This document shows, piece after piece, positions 6,767-13,503 of a DNA stretch of 23,938 bases. Below the pieces are notes generated by a model. It had not been told where the DNA came from. It did no database searches and was given only the letters and a program-made list of their open reading frames with translations. Made by a program: the position numbers and the translations under genes. Source of the DNA: LMEP-6097 sp049314535. Lineage in GTDB: Bacteria > Cyanobacteriota > Vampirovibrionia > LMEP-6097. The first letter of the stretch is position 1. Every line of letters begins with the position of its first letter. The stretch covers positions 1 to 23,938 of the forward strand of contig JBMOEX010000026.1 in the NCBI GenBank assembly GCA_049314535.1, in the 5' to 3' direction.

Positions 6767-8368
6767 ATGATTCGACCGATAAATATACTTCTATCCCAAA
6801 TTTTGACTAATTCCCTTTATCGGACAGTGGTATCAATAATAGCTGCTTTTTTATTGAGTTTAAATTTAGCCTGTTTTAATTACCCTGTGATGGCTTGGAT
6901 CGGTTTAATACCATTAATTTTATTAAATAAAAGCTGTCAAAGAATAGAAAGACTATTTTTAGAAAGTTTTATTTTCTTCTTTATTTATAATCTACTATCA
7001 TTTGCCTGGCTTTTCAGTATTCATCCTTTAAATTGGCTTGGTATAGAGAGTTTTCCTAGTATTATCGTGGCAAGTTTAGCTTGGTTAATCCCTAGTCTTT
7101 ATCACAGTGTGTTTCTATTGATATTTTCCTTGTCTATTTGGATTTTTTACAGACTTAAGGATAGGACTAAGCTTGAGGAGCTCAGTATCGTTGAGATACT
7201 GATATTAGCTTTTACTTGGTCTTTGATTCAATACAAGATCCTTGCGAGCACTAGTTTTTTATCGCTTTTTGCGGTGCCTATAAATCAGTTAGCCTATGGT
7301 CAATATTTAAGTGTCGATTTAAGTAAGCTCGTAAGAGTCACTGGAGCAGTGGGACTTGAGATTATTATCGTTACATTTAACTTACTTGTTGCTAATTTAA
7401 TTCATGTATATGATTTCAATAACACCAAGATTAGAATGTTTTACCAGACGAGTAAAGGGTTTATAGAAAACTTATCTGTAAATAGTCATATTAAGACTAT
7501 TCTTGGCATTATTATTTTATTCGTTTTTACCGGGGCTTATATTAATTTTATTGCAGATGCTCGAAAGCCTGTTAAAGCCTTATCTTTTACTTTGGTTCAG
7601 GCGAATCTGAATCGCAAAGATACTAGAGTGAATCTTGATAACTTAGATAAGACCTTAGAACTTCAAGAAAAGCTGTCCCAGATTAAGAAAAAGAGCCATT
7701 TGTTGATTTGGACTGAAGCTAGCATCCCTACGAATGTTACGAATATGAATCACAGTGCTAAGGTGATGAAACTGATTTCAAGAATACAGAAAGAATATGA
7801 ATACTTTATTTTTGGGACTTATTCTAATATAGATGGTGAGCTGTTTAATAGCTTAAAGCTTATAGATATTAAAGAAGAGAAGGTAAGAACTTATAATAAG
7901 GCTCAGTTAGTTCCTTTTGGTGAGTACACTCCATTCATTAATCTTTTACCTGAAACTATTAGTAAATTAGCTACTTCGACCATTGGCACAGGGTTTTCTG
8001 CGGGTAAAGAGCATCAGAAGCTACTTGAATTTAATGGTATTAAAGTAGGTAGTTCTATTTGTTTTGAGTTACTGTTCCCTGAAATTATTCGCAGACAAAC
8101 TCGTGATGGAGCGAATTTCCTTATTAATGTAAATGATCTTTCTTGGTTCCAAAATGATAATATGAAGAAGCTTTTCCTAGCAGTAGCTGTTATTAGAGCT
8201 GCTGAAAATTCTAAAGATTTAATTCTTGTCGGTAATACTGGTTATTCAGCGTTAATTAAGCGAGATGGTCAGATTCATGATTTAACTAAAATGAATCAGG
8301 CTCAAGCTGTACATTCAGCTGTGGGATTGGATTATGCTAAGAGTTTTTATAGTGAATTTGGTTGGTAG
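6767..8368 (+). CDS. lnt: apolipoprotein N-acyltransferase
   Basis: Lnt adds the third acyl chain to the N-terminal cysteine of lipoproteins on the periplasmic face of the inner membrane. The 533-residue protein has about seven or eight hydrophobic segments: ~18-55, 64-84, 98-128, 140-170, 192-213 and 243-262. A nitrilase-fold domain follows from about residue 272. The catalytic triad is visible: Glu317 (LIWTEASIP), Lys378 (YNKAQLVPFGEYTPF) and Cys432 (GSSICFELLFPE). The length and order match complete family members. Its presence argues for a diderm cell. The TAG stop lies in the left arm of dispersed repeat copy B. It is a single gene, convergent with the DUF4143 ATPase. Confidence 0.93.
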   Translation: MIRPINILLSQILTNSLYRTVVSIIAAFLLSLNLACFNYPVMAWIGLIPLILLNKSCQRIERLFLESFIFFFIYNLLSFAWLFSIHPLNWLGIESFPSIIVASLAWLIPSLYHSVFLLIFSLSIWIFYRLKDRTKLEELSIVEILILAFTWSLIQYKILASTSFLSLFAVPINQLAYGQYLSVDLSKLVRVTGAVGLEIIIVTFNLLVANLIHVYDFNNTKIRMFYQTSKGFIENLSVNSHIKTILGIIILFVFTGAYINFIADARKPVKALSFTLVQANLNRKDTRVNLDNLDKTLELQEKLSQIKKKSHLLIWTEASIPTNVTNMNHSAKVMKLISRIQKEYEYFIFGTYSNIDGELFNSLKLIDIKEEKVRTYNKAQLVPFGEYTPFINLLPETISKLATSTIGTGFSAGKEHQKLLEFNGIKVGSSICFELLFPEIIRRQTRDGANFLINVNDLSWFQNDNMKKLFLAVAVIRAAENSKDLILVGNTGYSALIKRDGQIHDLTKMNQAQAVHSAVGLDYAKSFYSEFGW

Positions 8369-8433
8369 CCGAACGAGCAAGTTCAAATCTGAGGATGACG
8401 AAAACTTAGTAATTGAAGTTCCGCTACACGCCC
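8363..8433. repeat. dispersed inverted-end element, copy B
   Basis: The ends are GTAGCCGAAC (8365-8374) and GTTCCGCTAC (8418-8427), inverted with one mismatch. The interior carries GCAAGTTCAAATCTGAGG and AATTGAAGTTCCGCTACACG, the latter matching copies D and F. It fills the gap between convergent lnt and the DUF4143 ATPase gene. Each arm carries a G-TAG that is used as the stop codon of the gene entering from that side. Confidence 0.7.
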
Positions 8434-9767
8434 ACCTTGTCAATTGGAAATCTTGCTGCCATGTAAATGGGGTAACGGTTTAATTTCTTTTCATCATTTG
8501 ATCCAAAATTTTTAGCACAAAAAATAACTTTATACGATGAATTATATTTATTTTGAAAAATTTGAATACTTCGTGATCTAGTATTATTTCCTGATTTGAC
8601 TTCAATCGGAATCACTTCTCCAGAGACTTCTTTGAGAAATTCGACTTCAGATTCGCCTTCTTTCCAAGCAAATAATCTGTCTCTGCGTCCTTCTGCGCAA
8701 GAAAATTCTTGAGCAATAAAGTTTTCTGCATAGAAGCCCTTATAGGTACCGTAATCATAGTTCAGGATTAATTGAGGGTTAAGGTCACTTAATGCTCCTA
8801 AAATTCCTACGTCATAGACAAAAAGTTTAAAACGATTCTCTTCAGTATAAGCTTTGAATGGCAGTTGACCACAGTTTACTATCGGAACTTTTAGAATTAA
8901 TCCAGCTGCTTCTAACCAATCTATAGTCCCAGACATTCTTTCATAACTATTGAGATTTGAGATTACTCCTTTAAACTTAAATTTAGGGGCTGAGCCATTT
9001 TGCTCTTTAGCTAGTTGAGCTGGGATATTATTCCATAATCTTTCGAGATGCATGGAATTCTCTTTACCACTGTGTCTTGCGATATCAGCGAGGTGAGTTT
9101 GGATAAGAGTTTCTTGGCATTTACGAACTTCATGTAACGCTGTAATTAAGTTTTTTTTATATTCTTTATAGGCTAAGATCGCCTCTGGTAGACCGCCTAC
9201 GATTAAGTATATTTTCCAGAGCTCCCAAGTTTTTTGGTGAATTGCTTCTGAGAAATCTTCTCTATTTGACCACTCTGTAAGATATTCGAATAAAAAATTC
9301 TCCCCAATGGCTTGAAGAAATTCCAAAAAACTCAAGGGATACATATTGATAGAGTTGATTTTCCCAACCGGAAAGGAGCTTTGACCTAGATTTACTCCTA
9401 GTAAAGAGCCAGCTGCACATATAGCTAGCTTAGGTACTTCTTCACAGAAGTATTTAAGGCTGGTAATAGCTTTTGGGCAGTCTTGAATTTCATCAAATAT
9501 GATTAAATCTGTTCTTATGTCTATCTTTTGATTAAATAATATTTCTAGCTCACTAATTATTCTTTGAGGCTTTAAATCTTTTTCAAAGAGTTGTTGATAT
9601 TCTTTTTGCCTCTCAAAATTAATATAGAAATAATTTTTAAAATTATCACTACCAAACTGTTTTAGGCTATGTGTTTTACCAATTTGTCTTGCGCCAAGCA
9701 GCACAAGAGGTTTGCGCTTCTCTTTTTTTTGCCACTGTTTTAATTGCTTGTCAATGTTTCTTTTCAT
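8424..9767 (-). CDS. AAA_14/DUF4143 ATPase with nuclease-like C-terminus
   Basis: This 447-residue protein has an N-terminal AAA_14 ATPase: Walker A GARQIGKT at 25-32 and Walker B DLIIFDEIQ near 92-100. The SLLGVNLGQSSFPVGKINSINMYPLSFLEFLQ-type region, long recognised in this family, begins near residue 140. The C-terminal DUF4143 part carries a PD-(D/E)xK-like signature, 'ESEVEFL' followed by 'IPIEVKSG' with Glu389 and Lys391. Members are widespread, multicopy and functionally unclear, and are found in genomes with many mobile or toxin-antitoxin genes. The first ATG fits the start of the family. Related dispersed repeats lie at both ends (copies B and C, inverted relative to each other). Its last four residues and stop (VGV-TAG) read into copy B. 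Confidence 0.9.
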   Translation of the reverse strand: MKRNIDKQLKQWQKKEKRKPLVLLGARQIGKTHSLKQFGSDNFKNYFYINFERQKEYQQLFEKDLKPQRIISELEILFNQKIDIRTDLIIFDEIQDCPKAITSLKYFCEEVPKLAICAAGSLLGVNLGQSSFPVGKINSINMYPLSFLEFLQAIGENFLFEYLTEWSNREDFSEAIHQKTWELWKIYLIVGGLPEAILAYKEYKKNLITALHEVRKCQETLIQTHLADIARHSGKENSMHLERLWNNIPAQLAKEQNGSAPKFKFKGVISNLNSYERMSGTIDWLEAAGLILKVPIVNCGQLPFKAYTEENRFKLFVYDVGILGALSDLNPQLILNYDYGTYKGFYAENFIAQEFSCAEGRRDRLFAWKEGESEVEFLKEVSGEVIPIEVKSGNNTRSRSIQIFQNKYNSSYKVIFCAKNFGSNDEKKLNRYPIYMAARFPIDKVGV

Positions 9768-9776
9768 TAGTAGTTA

Positions 9777-9820
9777 GTCTTGAACTTGTACGTTTGCAAG
9801 CAGTCTCCTGTTCGGCGACA
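9777..9820. repeat. dispersed element, copy C (diverged)
   Basis: GTCTTGAACTTGTACGTT and then GTTCGGCGAC match the minus-strand reading of copy B (TTTGAACTTGCTCGTTCGGCTAC). About 17 extra bases are inserted between the two parts. The extra bases contain CAGTCTCC (GGAGACTG on the minus strand), which resembles GAGACTGCTG just left of copy F. It lies directly upstream of the DUF4143 ATPase start and may form part of its promoter region. Confidence 0.45.
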
Positions 9821-9866
9821 GTGCCAATATATAAAAGAATTATGCCACGAAAATGGCAGCTCTGTT

Positions 9867-9918
9867 AAAAATAAAGCCCTTAAAGTTACATTTTTGTAAT
9901 TTTAAGGGCTTTATTTTT
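9867..9918 (-). terminator. very long rho-independent terminator of icd
   Basis: A 24-bp stem (9867-9890 with 9895-9918) has one G-T pair and a 4-base loop. On the minus strand it reads AAAGCCCTTAAAATTACA, loop, then the complement ending GGGCTTTATTTTT. A T-rich tail follows the last GC pairs, as expected for an intrinsic terminator about 40 bases after the icd stop. The + strand side is also T-rich. A third, partial copy of the right arm (TGTAACTTTTAAGGGCTT) lies at 9927-9944. Confidence 0.85.
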
Positions 9919-9956
9919 CTTTATTTTGTAACTTTTAAGGGCTTCGCGATGAAAAA

Positions 9957-11180
9957 TTACACAGCTGTAAGCTGGCTCATATTTTTAATAATCGCATCAC
10001 CGAACTCTGAACATTTAAGCAGAGTAGCACCATCCATAAGTCTTTCAAAATCATAAGTTACAGTTTTATCTGCGATAGCTTTCTCTAAGCTTTTTTCGAT
10101 AAGCTTAGCTGCTTCATTCCAACCCATAAACTCAAACATCATTACGCCTGAAAGGATTACAGATCCTGGATTTACTTTATCTAGCCCAGCATATTTAGGA
10201 GCTGTACCATGAGTCGCTTCAAATACTGCTTGGTTCTCTCCGATATTCGCTCCTGGAGCTATACCTAAACCACCTACTTGTGCTGCGGCTGCATCTGATA
10301 AGTAATCACCATTTAAGTTCATTGTCGCAATAACTTGATATTCATCTGGTCTTAGTAGTAACTGTTGGAAAGTGCTGTCAGCAATACGGTTTCCTAGAAC
10401 TATCTTGTCACCAGCATTTGCGCCATCCCAGATTTCTTCTTCAGTAATAACTTCATTCGCAAATTCTCTTTTTACTAGTTCATAACCCCAGTCTCTGAAA
10501 GCACCTTCAGTATATTTCATAATGTTACCTTTATGAACTAAGTGAACTTTCTTAAGTCCTTTGTGTATAGCGTATTCTACTGCTGCACGAATCAGTCTCT
10601 CTGAACCAGATCTAGAGATAGGTTTTACACCTATACCTGAAAAATCCTTAATCTGTTTTTTAGGATTAAAAGAATTAATTAGCTCTATAACTTTTAAAGC
10701 CTCTGGGGAATTAGCTTCGTAATCGAAACCAGAATATACATCCTCAGTATTTTCTCTAAATAAAGTGATGTCTAATTTTTCAGGGTTCTTCATCGGTGAA
10801 GGCACGCCTTTATACCAGCGAACTGGTCTAACACAGGCGTATAGATCGAAAATCTGCCTAAGAGCGACATTTAGGCTTCTGATTCCGCCACCAACAGGTG
10901 TAGTTAAAGGTCCTTTAATCGCCAGTGAATATTCTTTAATATCATCAATGGTTTGCTGTGGTAACCACTCACCAGTTTGGTTAAAAGCTTTTTCACCAGC
11001 AAGAATCTCTTTCCATTCGATTTTCTTTTTACCTTGATAAGCTATTTCTACTGCCGCATCTAATACTCTCTGAGATGCTTTCCAGATATCTGGTCCAGTT
11101 CCGTCACCTTCTATAAATAGAATTATAGGATTATTTCCTACTTGTGCTTTTGCGTTTTTAATAATTACTTTTTCAGCCAT
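9957..11180 (-). CDS. icd: NADP-dependent isocitrate dehydrogenase
   Basis: Icd converts isocitrate to 2-oxoglutarate and CO2 with NADP+ in the TCA cycle. The 407-residue protein is of the E. coli type. It has substrate-binding GPLTTPVGGGIRSLNVALRQ (Ser102 equals the kinase-phosphorylated serine of E. coli Icd), LDITLFRENTEDVYSG, VHKGNIMKYTEGAF and metal-binding NGDYLSDAAAAQVGGLG. NADP rather than NAD use is indicated by PKYAG (Lys-Tyr) and TYDFERLM (Tyr and Arg). An Icd kinase is not seen here and need not exist. It is a single gene with its own strong promoter and a long terminator, divergent from the ATPase cassette. Confidence 0.97.
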   Translation of the reverse strand: MAEKVIIKNAKAQVGNNPIILFIEGDGTGPDIWKASQRVLDAAVEIAYQGKKKIEWKEILAGEKAFNQTGEWLPQQTIDDIKEYSLAIKGPLTTPVGGGIRSLNVALRQIFDLYACVRPVRWYKGVPSPMKNPEKLDITLFRENTEDVYSGFDYEANSPEALKVIELINSFNPKKQIKDFSGIGVKPISRSGSERLIRAAVEYAIHKGLKKVHLVHKGNIMKYTEGAFRDWGYELVKREFANEVITEEEIWDGANAGDKIVLGNRIADSTFQQLLLRPDEYQVIATMNLNGDYLSDAAAAQVGGLGIAPGANIGENQAVFEATHGTAPKYAGLDKVNPGSVILSGVMMFEFMGWNEAAKLIEKSLEKAIADKTVTYDFERLMDGATLLKCSEFGDAIIKNMSQLTAV

Positions 11181-11187
11181 AACCTTT

Positions 11188-11216
11188 ATCTTATATACAA
11201 TTGAAGGCTAAGTCAA
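11188..11216 (-). promoter_or_regulatory. icd promoter, apparently leaderless
   Basis: On the minus strand TTGACT (11211-11216), a 17-base spacer and TAAGAT (11188-11193) form a good sigma-70-type promoter. Only seven bases separate the -10 box from the icd ATG (11178-11180), so transcription would begin at or next to the start codon. An AAGG sits in those seven bases but would be at most partly transcribed. Confidence 0.6.
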
Positions 11217-11287
11217 ACTATTGTATTTGGGGGATTTGATTAAGCTTTAATAGCTTCCATACATTTCTTTAGCCGTGCATATTTAAC

Positions 11288-11324
11288 TATAATTAGCAAA
11301 AAAAACTTCTGCTTCAGCTAGAAT
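11288..11324 (+). promoter_or_regulatory. candidate promoter region of the ATPase-DUF4276 cassette
   Basis: Two -10-like hexamers, TATAAT (11288-11293) and TAGAAT (11319-11324), precede the ATPase ATG at 11340. TTAGCA at 11293-11298 is 20 bases before the second and is a poor -35. The second box would give a leader of about nine bases without a Shine-Dalgarno. The rest of 11217-11287 shows nothing recognisable. Confidence 0.35.
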
Positions 11325-11339
11325 GTAGTTTGTGGTTTT

Positions 11340-12437
11340 ATGGCAGAAAATGTTACACAAATAAAGATAAAAGGCTTTAAATCCATTCGTGAACTGGATT
11401 TAAACTTAAGTAATATTAATATTCTTGTTGGCTCTAATGGTTCTGGAAAATCTAATTTTATCTCTTTTTTTAAATTATTAAATAAAATTACGAATAATGA
11501 TCTTGAGTTCTACACCACTCAGTATGGCGCTGATTATTTTTTATTCTGTGGCGGTAAAGAAACTGAGCTAATTTCATTTGAAATTATTTTCGGAAAAAAT
11601 AAATATGTTTGTGAACTAGCGCCTCGTTTAGGAGCTAATAAACCACCATTATTTTTTAAATCTGAAAAATCTATCTATATTGCAGACCAAGGTGAAGAGT
11701 CTATACATCTGAATAGTAACAATACAGCAGAAACTAGACTTCCTGATTACGCAAAACAACTCAATAGCTATGGACACAAACGTGCTTCTTCTTATGTTTA
11801 CGATGCCCTAAAATCATGGCGCTTATTTCACTTTCACGACACTAGTGATGATGCAAGAGTTAAAAAGGATTGTGACATTAATGATAACCAGTCTTTAAGA
11901 CCGTTCGCGGAAAATTTAGCTGCATTTTTGTATAAACTAAAACTTAATCACAATGACCATTACCGCAGTATTGTAGATCATATTAGGCTAGTAGCACCTT
12001 TTTTCAAAGATTTCGATTTTAATCCTAATGGCGATACAGTGTCCCTAATTTGGACAGAGAAATATTCAGATGATTATCGTGATGCTTTGTATTTATCAGA
12101 TGGAACATTACGTTTTATCTGCTTAGCTACTCTACTACTACAGCCTAGTCCACCTAGTACTATCGTAATAGATGAACCCGAGCTAGGTTTACACCCACAC
12201 GCTATAGAAATCTTGGCGAGCATGATTCGTCAGGCTGCAAGGAACAGGCAGGTTATCATTTCTACTCAATCTGTTCAACTAATAGATAAATTCAGCCCCG
12301 AGGATATTATTGTTGTAGACAGAAAAGACAAGGAAAGTGTATTTCGCAGGCTCAATTCACATGATCTCAAGGGTTGGCTTGATGAGTATTCACTAGGTGA
12401 GCTATGGCAAAAAAATCTATTTGGAGCTAATCCTTGA
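11340..12437 (+). CDS. OLD/RecF-like AAA ATPase, probable defence component
   Basis: This 365-residue ATPase is of the SMC/ABC-like AAA_21 class. Walker A is GSNGSGKSN (31-39), inside KIKGFKSIRELDLNLSNINILVG. A signature-like LSDGTLR follows at ~258, and Walker B is IVIDEPELGLHP (275-286, Asp278-Glu279). A switch-like IISTQSVQLID follows at ~305-315. There is no TOPRIM or nuclease domain in the same chain; the likely effector is the next gene, which starts one base after its stop. ATPase plus TOPRIM-like partner pairs are typical of anti-phage modules (OLD/Gabija and PARIS show the general plan). The defence role is inferred from this architecture. The cassette stands alone between icd and the gyrA-plsX operon. 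Confidence 0.88.
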   Translation: MAENVTQIKIKGFKSIRELDLNLSNINILVGSNGSGKSNFISFFKLLNKITNNDLEFYTTQYGADYFLFCGGKETELISFEIIFGKNKYVCELAPRLGANKPPLFFKSEKSIYIADQGEESIHLNSNNTAETRLPDYAKQLNSYGHKRASSYVYDALKSWRLFHFHDTSDDARVKKDCDINDNQSLRPFAENLAAFLYKLKLNHNDHYRSIVDHIRLVAPFFKDFDFNPNGDTVSLIWTEKYSDDYRDALYLSDGTLRFICLATLLLQPSPPSTIVIDEPELGLHPHAIEILASMIRQAARNRQVIISTQSVQLIDKFSPEDIIVVDRKDKESVFRRLNSHDLKGWLDEYSLGELWQKNLFGANP

Positions 12438-12438
12438 A

Positions 12439-13122
12439 ATGGAAATAATTATCTTAGTGGAAGGTTTGACTGAAAAACGTTTTTGTGACAACATTCTAAA
12501 ACCACATCTTGAACTAAAAAATATTTTTTTGACGGTCATTCTCATTGATACAAAGAAAACCCCTGTTGGTCAGAATTACAAAGGAGGTCTTGCTAATTAT
12601 GAGCAACTTCAAAAGGAATTAAAAAATCTTTTAGGAAATACTAATCCTAATTGGAAATTGATTAGTACCATGTTTGATTTATATCGCTTACCAAAAAACT
12701 TCCCTAGATATGAAGAATCAAGAATCATAGACGACGCATACAAAAAGGTTAGCTTCTTAGAAGCATCTCTAGCTGATTCATTGAAGAGTGATGGCGTTAA
12801 TATAGAAAAATTTTTACCGCATTTACAATTACACGAATTTGAAGCATTCATGTTTGTTGATAGTTCTAAAACGCTTGAAAAGCTAAAGCAAGCTACTAGT
12901 GATCAAAGAAAAAGATATGAACAAATTGTCAAAGAGTATGGTAATCCTGAACTAATTAACACAGATAAAGGACCATCTATCCATATGCAAGAAGCCTTTT
13001 CAGGACTTTTTCAGAAAAGTACAACAGGAGTTATCATCACAGAAAGCATAGGCTTGGATGCTATTAGAAATAAATGCCCTCATTTCGATCAATGGCTTAA
13101 AGAATTGGAAAAGATTTGCTGA
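12439..13122 (+). CDS. DUF4276 family protein (TOPRIM-like), partner of the ATPase
   Basis: The protein has 227 residues from the ATG at 12439, one base after the ATPase stop, with GGAG twelve bases upstream. An earlier in-frame ATG (12397) inside the ATPase gene would add 14 residues before the conserved start. DUF4276 marks are EIIILVEGLTEKRF at the N-terminus (Glu8 of the TOPRIM-like VEGxTE motif), KGGLANYEQLQKEL, STMFDLYRLPKNFP and FLPHLQLHEFEAFMF (~130-145). DUF4276 proteins are commonly encoded next to an AAA ATPase and are predicted to be metal-dependent nucleases. Neither activity nor target is shown. I see no truncation. It probably depends on the upstream gene for transcription. Confidence 0.87.
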   Translation: MEIIILVEGLTEKRFCDNILKPHLELKNIFLTVILIDTKKTPVGQNYKGGLANYEQLQKELKNLLGNTNPNWKLISTMFDLYRLPKNFPRYEESRIIDDAYKKVSFLEASLADSLKSDGVNIEKFLPHLQLHEFEAFMFVDSSKTLEKLKQATSDQRKRYEQIVKEYGNPELINTDKGPSIHMQEAFSGLFQKSTTGVIITESIGLDAIRNKCPHFDQWLKELEKIC

Positions 13123-13130
13123 TATATTAG

Positions 13131-13167
13131 GCTGTAGTTCTCTCAGCACTGCTGAGATAATTACAGC
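13131..13167. terminator. 37-base near-perfect palindrome between convergent genes
   Basis: The arms 13131-13148 and 13150-13167 pair almost completely: outer GCTGTA/TACAGC and inner TCTCAGCA/TGCTGAGA, with one mismatch and one G-T pair. It begins eight bases after the DUF4276 stop and ends 11 bases before the end of the next gene on the other strand. It is placed as a bidirectional terminator, but neither side has a good T-run. It may act by hairpin alone or be another repeat element. Confidence 0.5.
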
Positions 13168-13178
13168 GGTCTCTTATA

Positions 13179-13448
13179 CTAAAAACTCACCTCAAACTTA
13201 GCTGCAATAAGCTCAAGTATATCCTCATCACGGCAGACTATAAAAAAATCTATAACTCCGTTTCCAGAATAACCCCTAGCTCTAAAACCAGCTCCCGTCT
13301 TTTCGACTAAACGTATATGACCTGGAGGATACTTATGGCGAGCGCATTCTGAAATTCCTAAAACGATTTTAACGCCGAGTTTATTTTCTAACCAGTTAAT
13401 ATTTTTCTTTAGTTCACGGGGAACGGTTTTGTGTTTGCCTCGTGCCAT
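13179..13448 (-). CDS. small basic protein of unknown function
   Basis: I do not recognise this 89-residue protein. It is basic in its first third (MARGKHKTVPRELKKN). A mixed alpha/beta-looking core follows: GVKIVLGISECARHKYPPGHIRL, then GFRARGYSGNGVIDFFIVC. It ends in a short helix (DILELIAAKF). The single His-Lys-Tyr-Pro-Pro-Gly stretch and several glycines could mark a nucleic-acid or ligand site, but that is a guess. It reads like a real gene: balanced composition, a TATAAT ten bases before the ATG, and a location 44 bases downstream of plsX on the same strand. Repeat copy D lies between it and plsX. Confidence 0.65.
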   Translation of the reverse strand: MARGKHKTVPRELKKNINWLENKLGVKIVLGISECARHKYPPGHIRLVEKTGAGFRARGYSGNGVIDFFIVCRDEDILELIAAKFEVSF

Positions 13449-13458
13449 TTAGATCTAA

Positions 13459-13464
13459 ATTATA
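13459..13464 (-). promoter_or_regulatory. -10 box of the 89-residue gene
   Basis: A perfect TATAAT on the minus strand ends ten bases before the ATG, giving a leader of only about three bases. The region where a -35 would lie falls inside repeat copy D (CTCCAA), so the element may contribute part of this promoter. Confidence 0.4.
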
Positions 13465-13470
13465 ACGTGA

Positions 13471-13503
13471 GACCGCAGAAATTGGAGTTCCGCTACACGA
13501 CCC
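13471..13503. repeat. dispersed element, copy D (one-sided)
   Basis: GCAGAAATTGGAGTTCCGCT (13474-13493) continues into ACACGACCC. It matches the right half of copy F nearly base for base; the left inverted arm is absent or unrecognisable. It supplies the TAG stop and the last one or two residues of plsX and lies upstream of the 89-residue gene. Confidence 0.72.

Noticed and set aside
8363..8433. tRNA-like GTTCAAATC string at 8381
   Set aside because: No cloverleaf arms or acceptor stem surround it; the string belongs to dispersed repeat copy B.
12397..12438. Longer DUF4276 start overlapping the ATPase gene
   Set aside because: The conserved domain begins at MEIIILVEG; the extra 14 residues are the ATPase C-terminal codons read in another frame.
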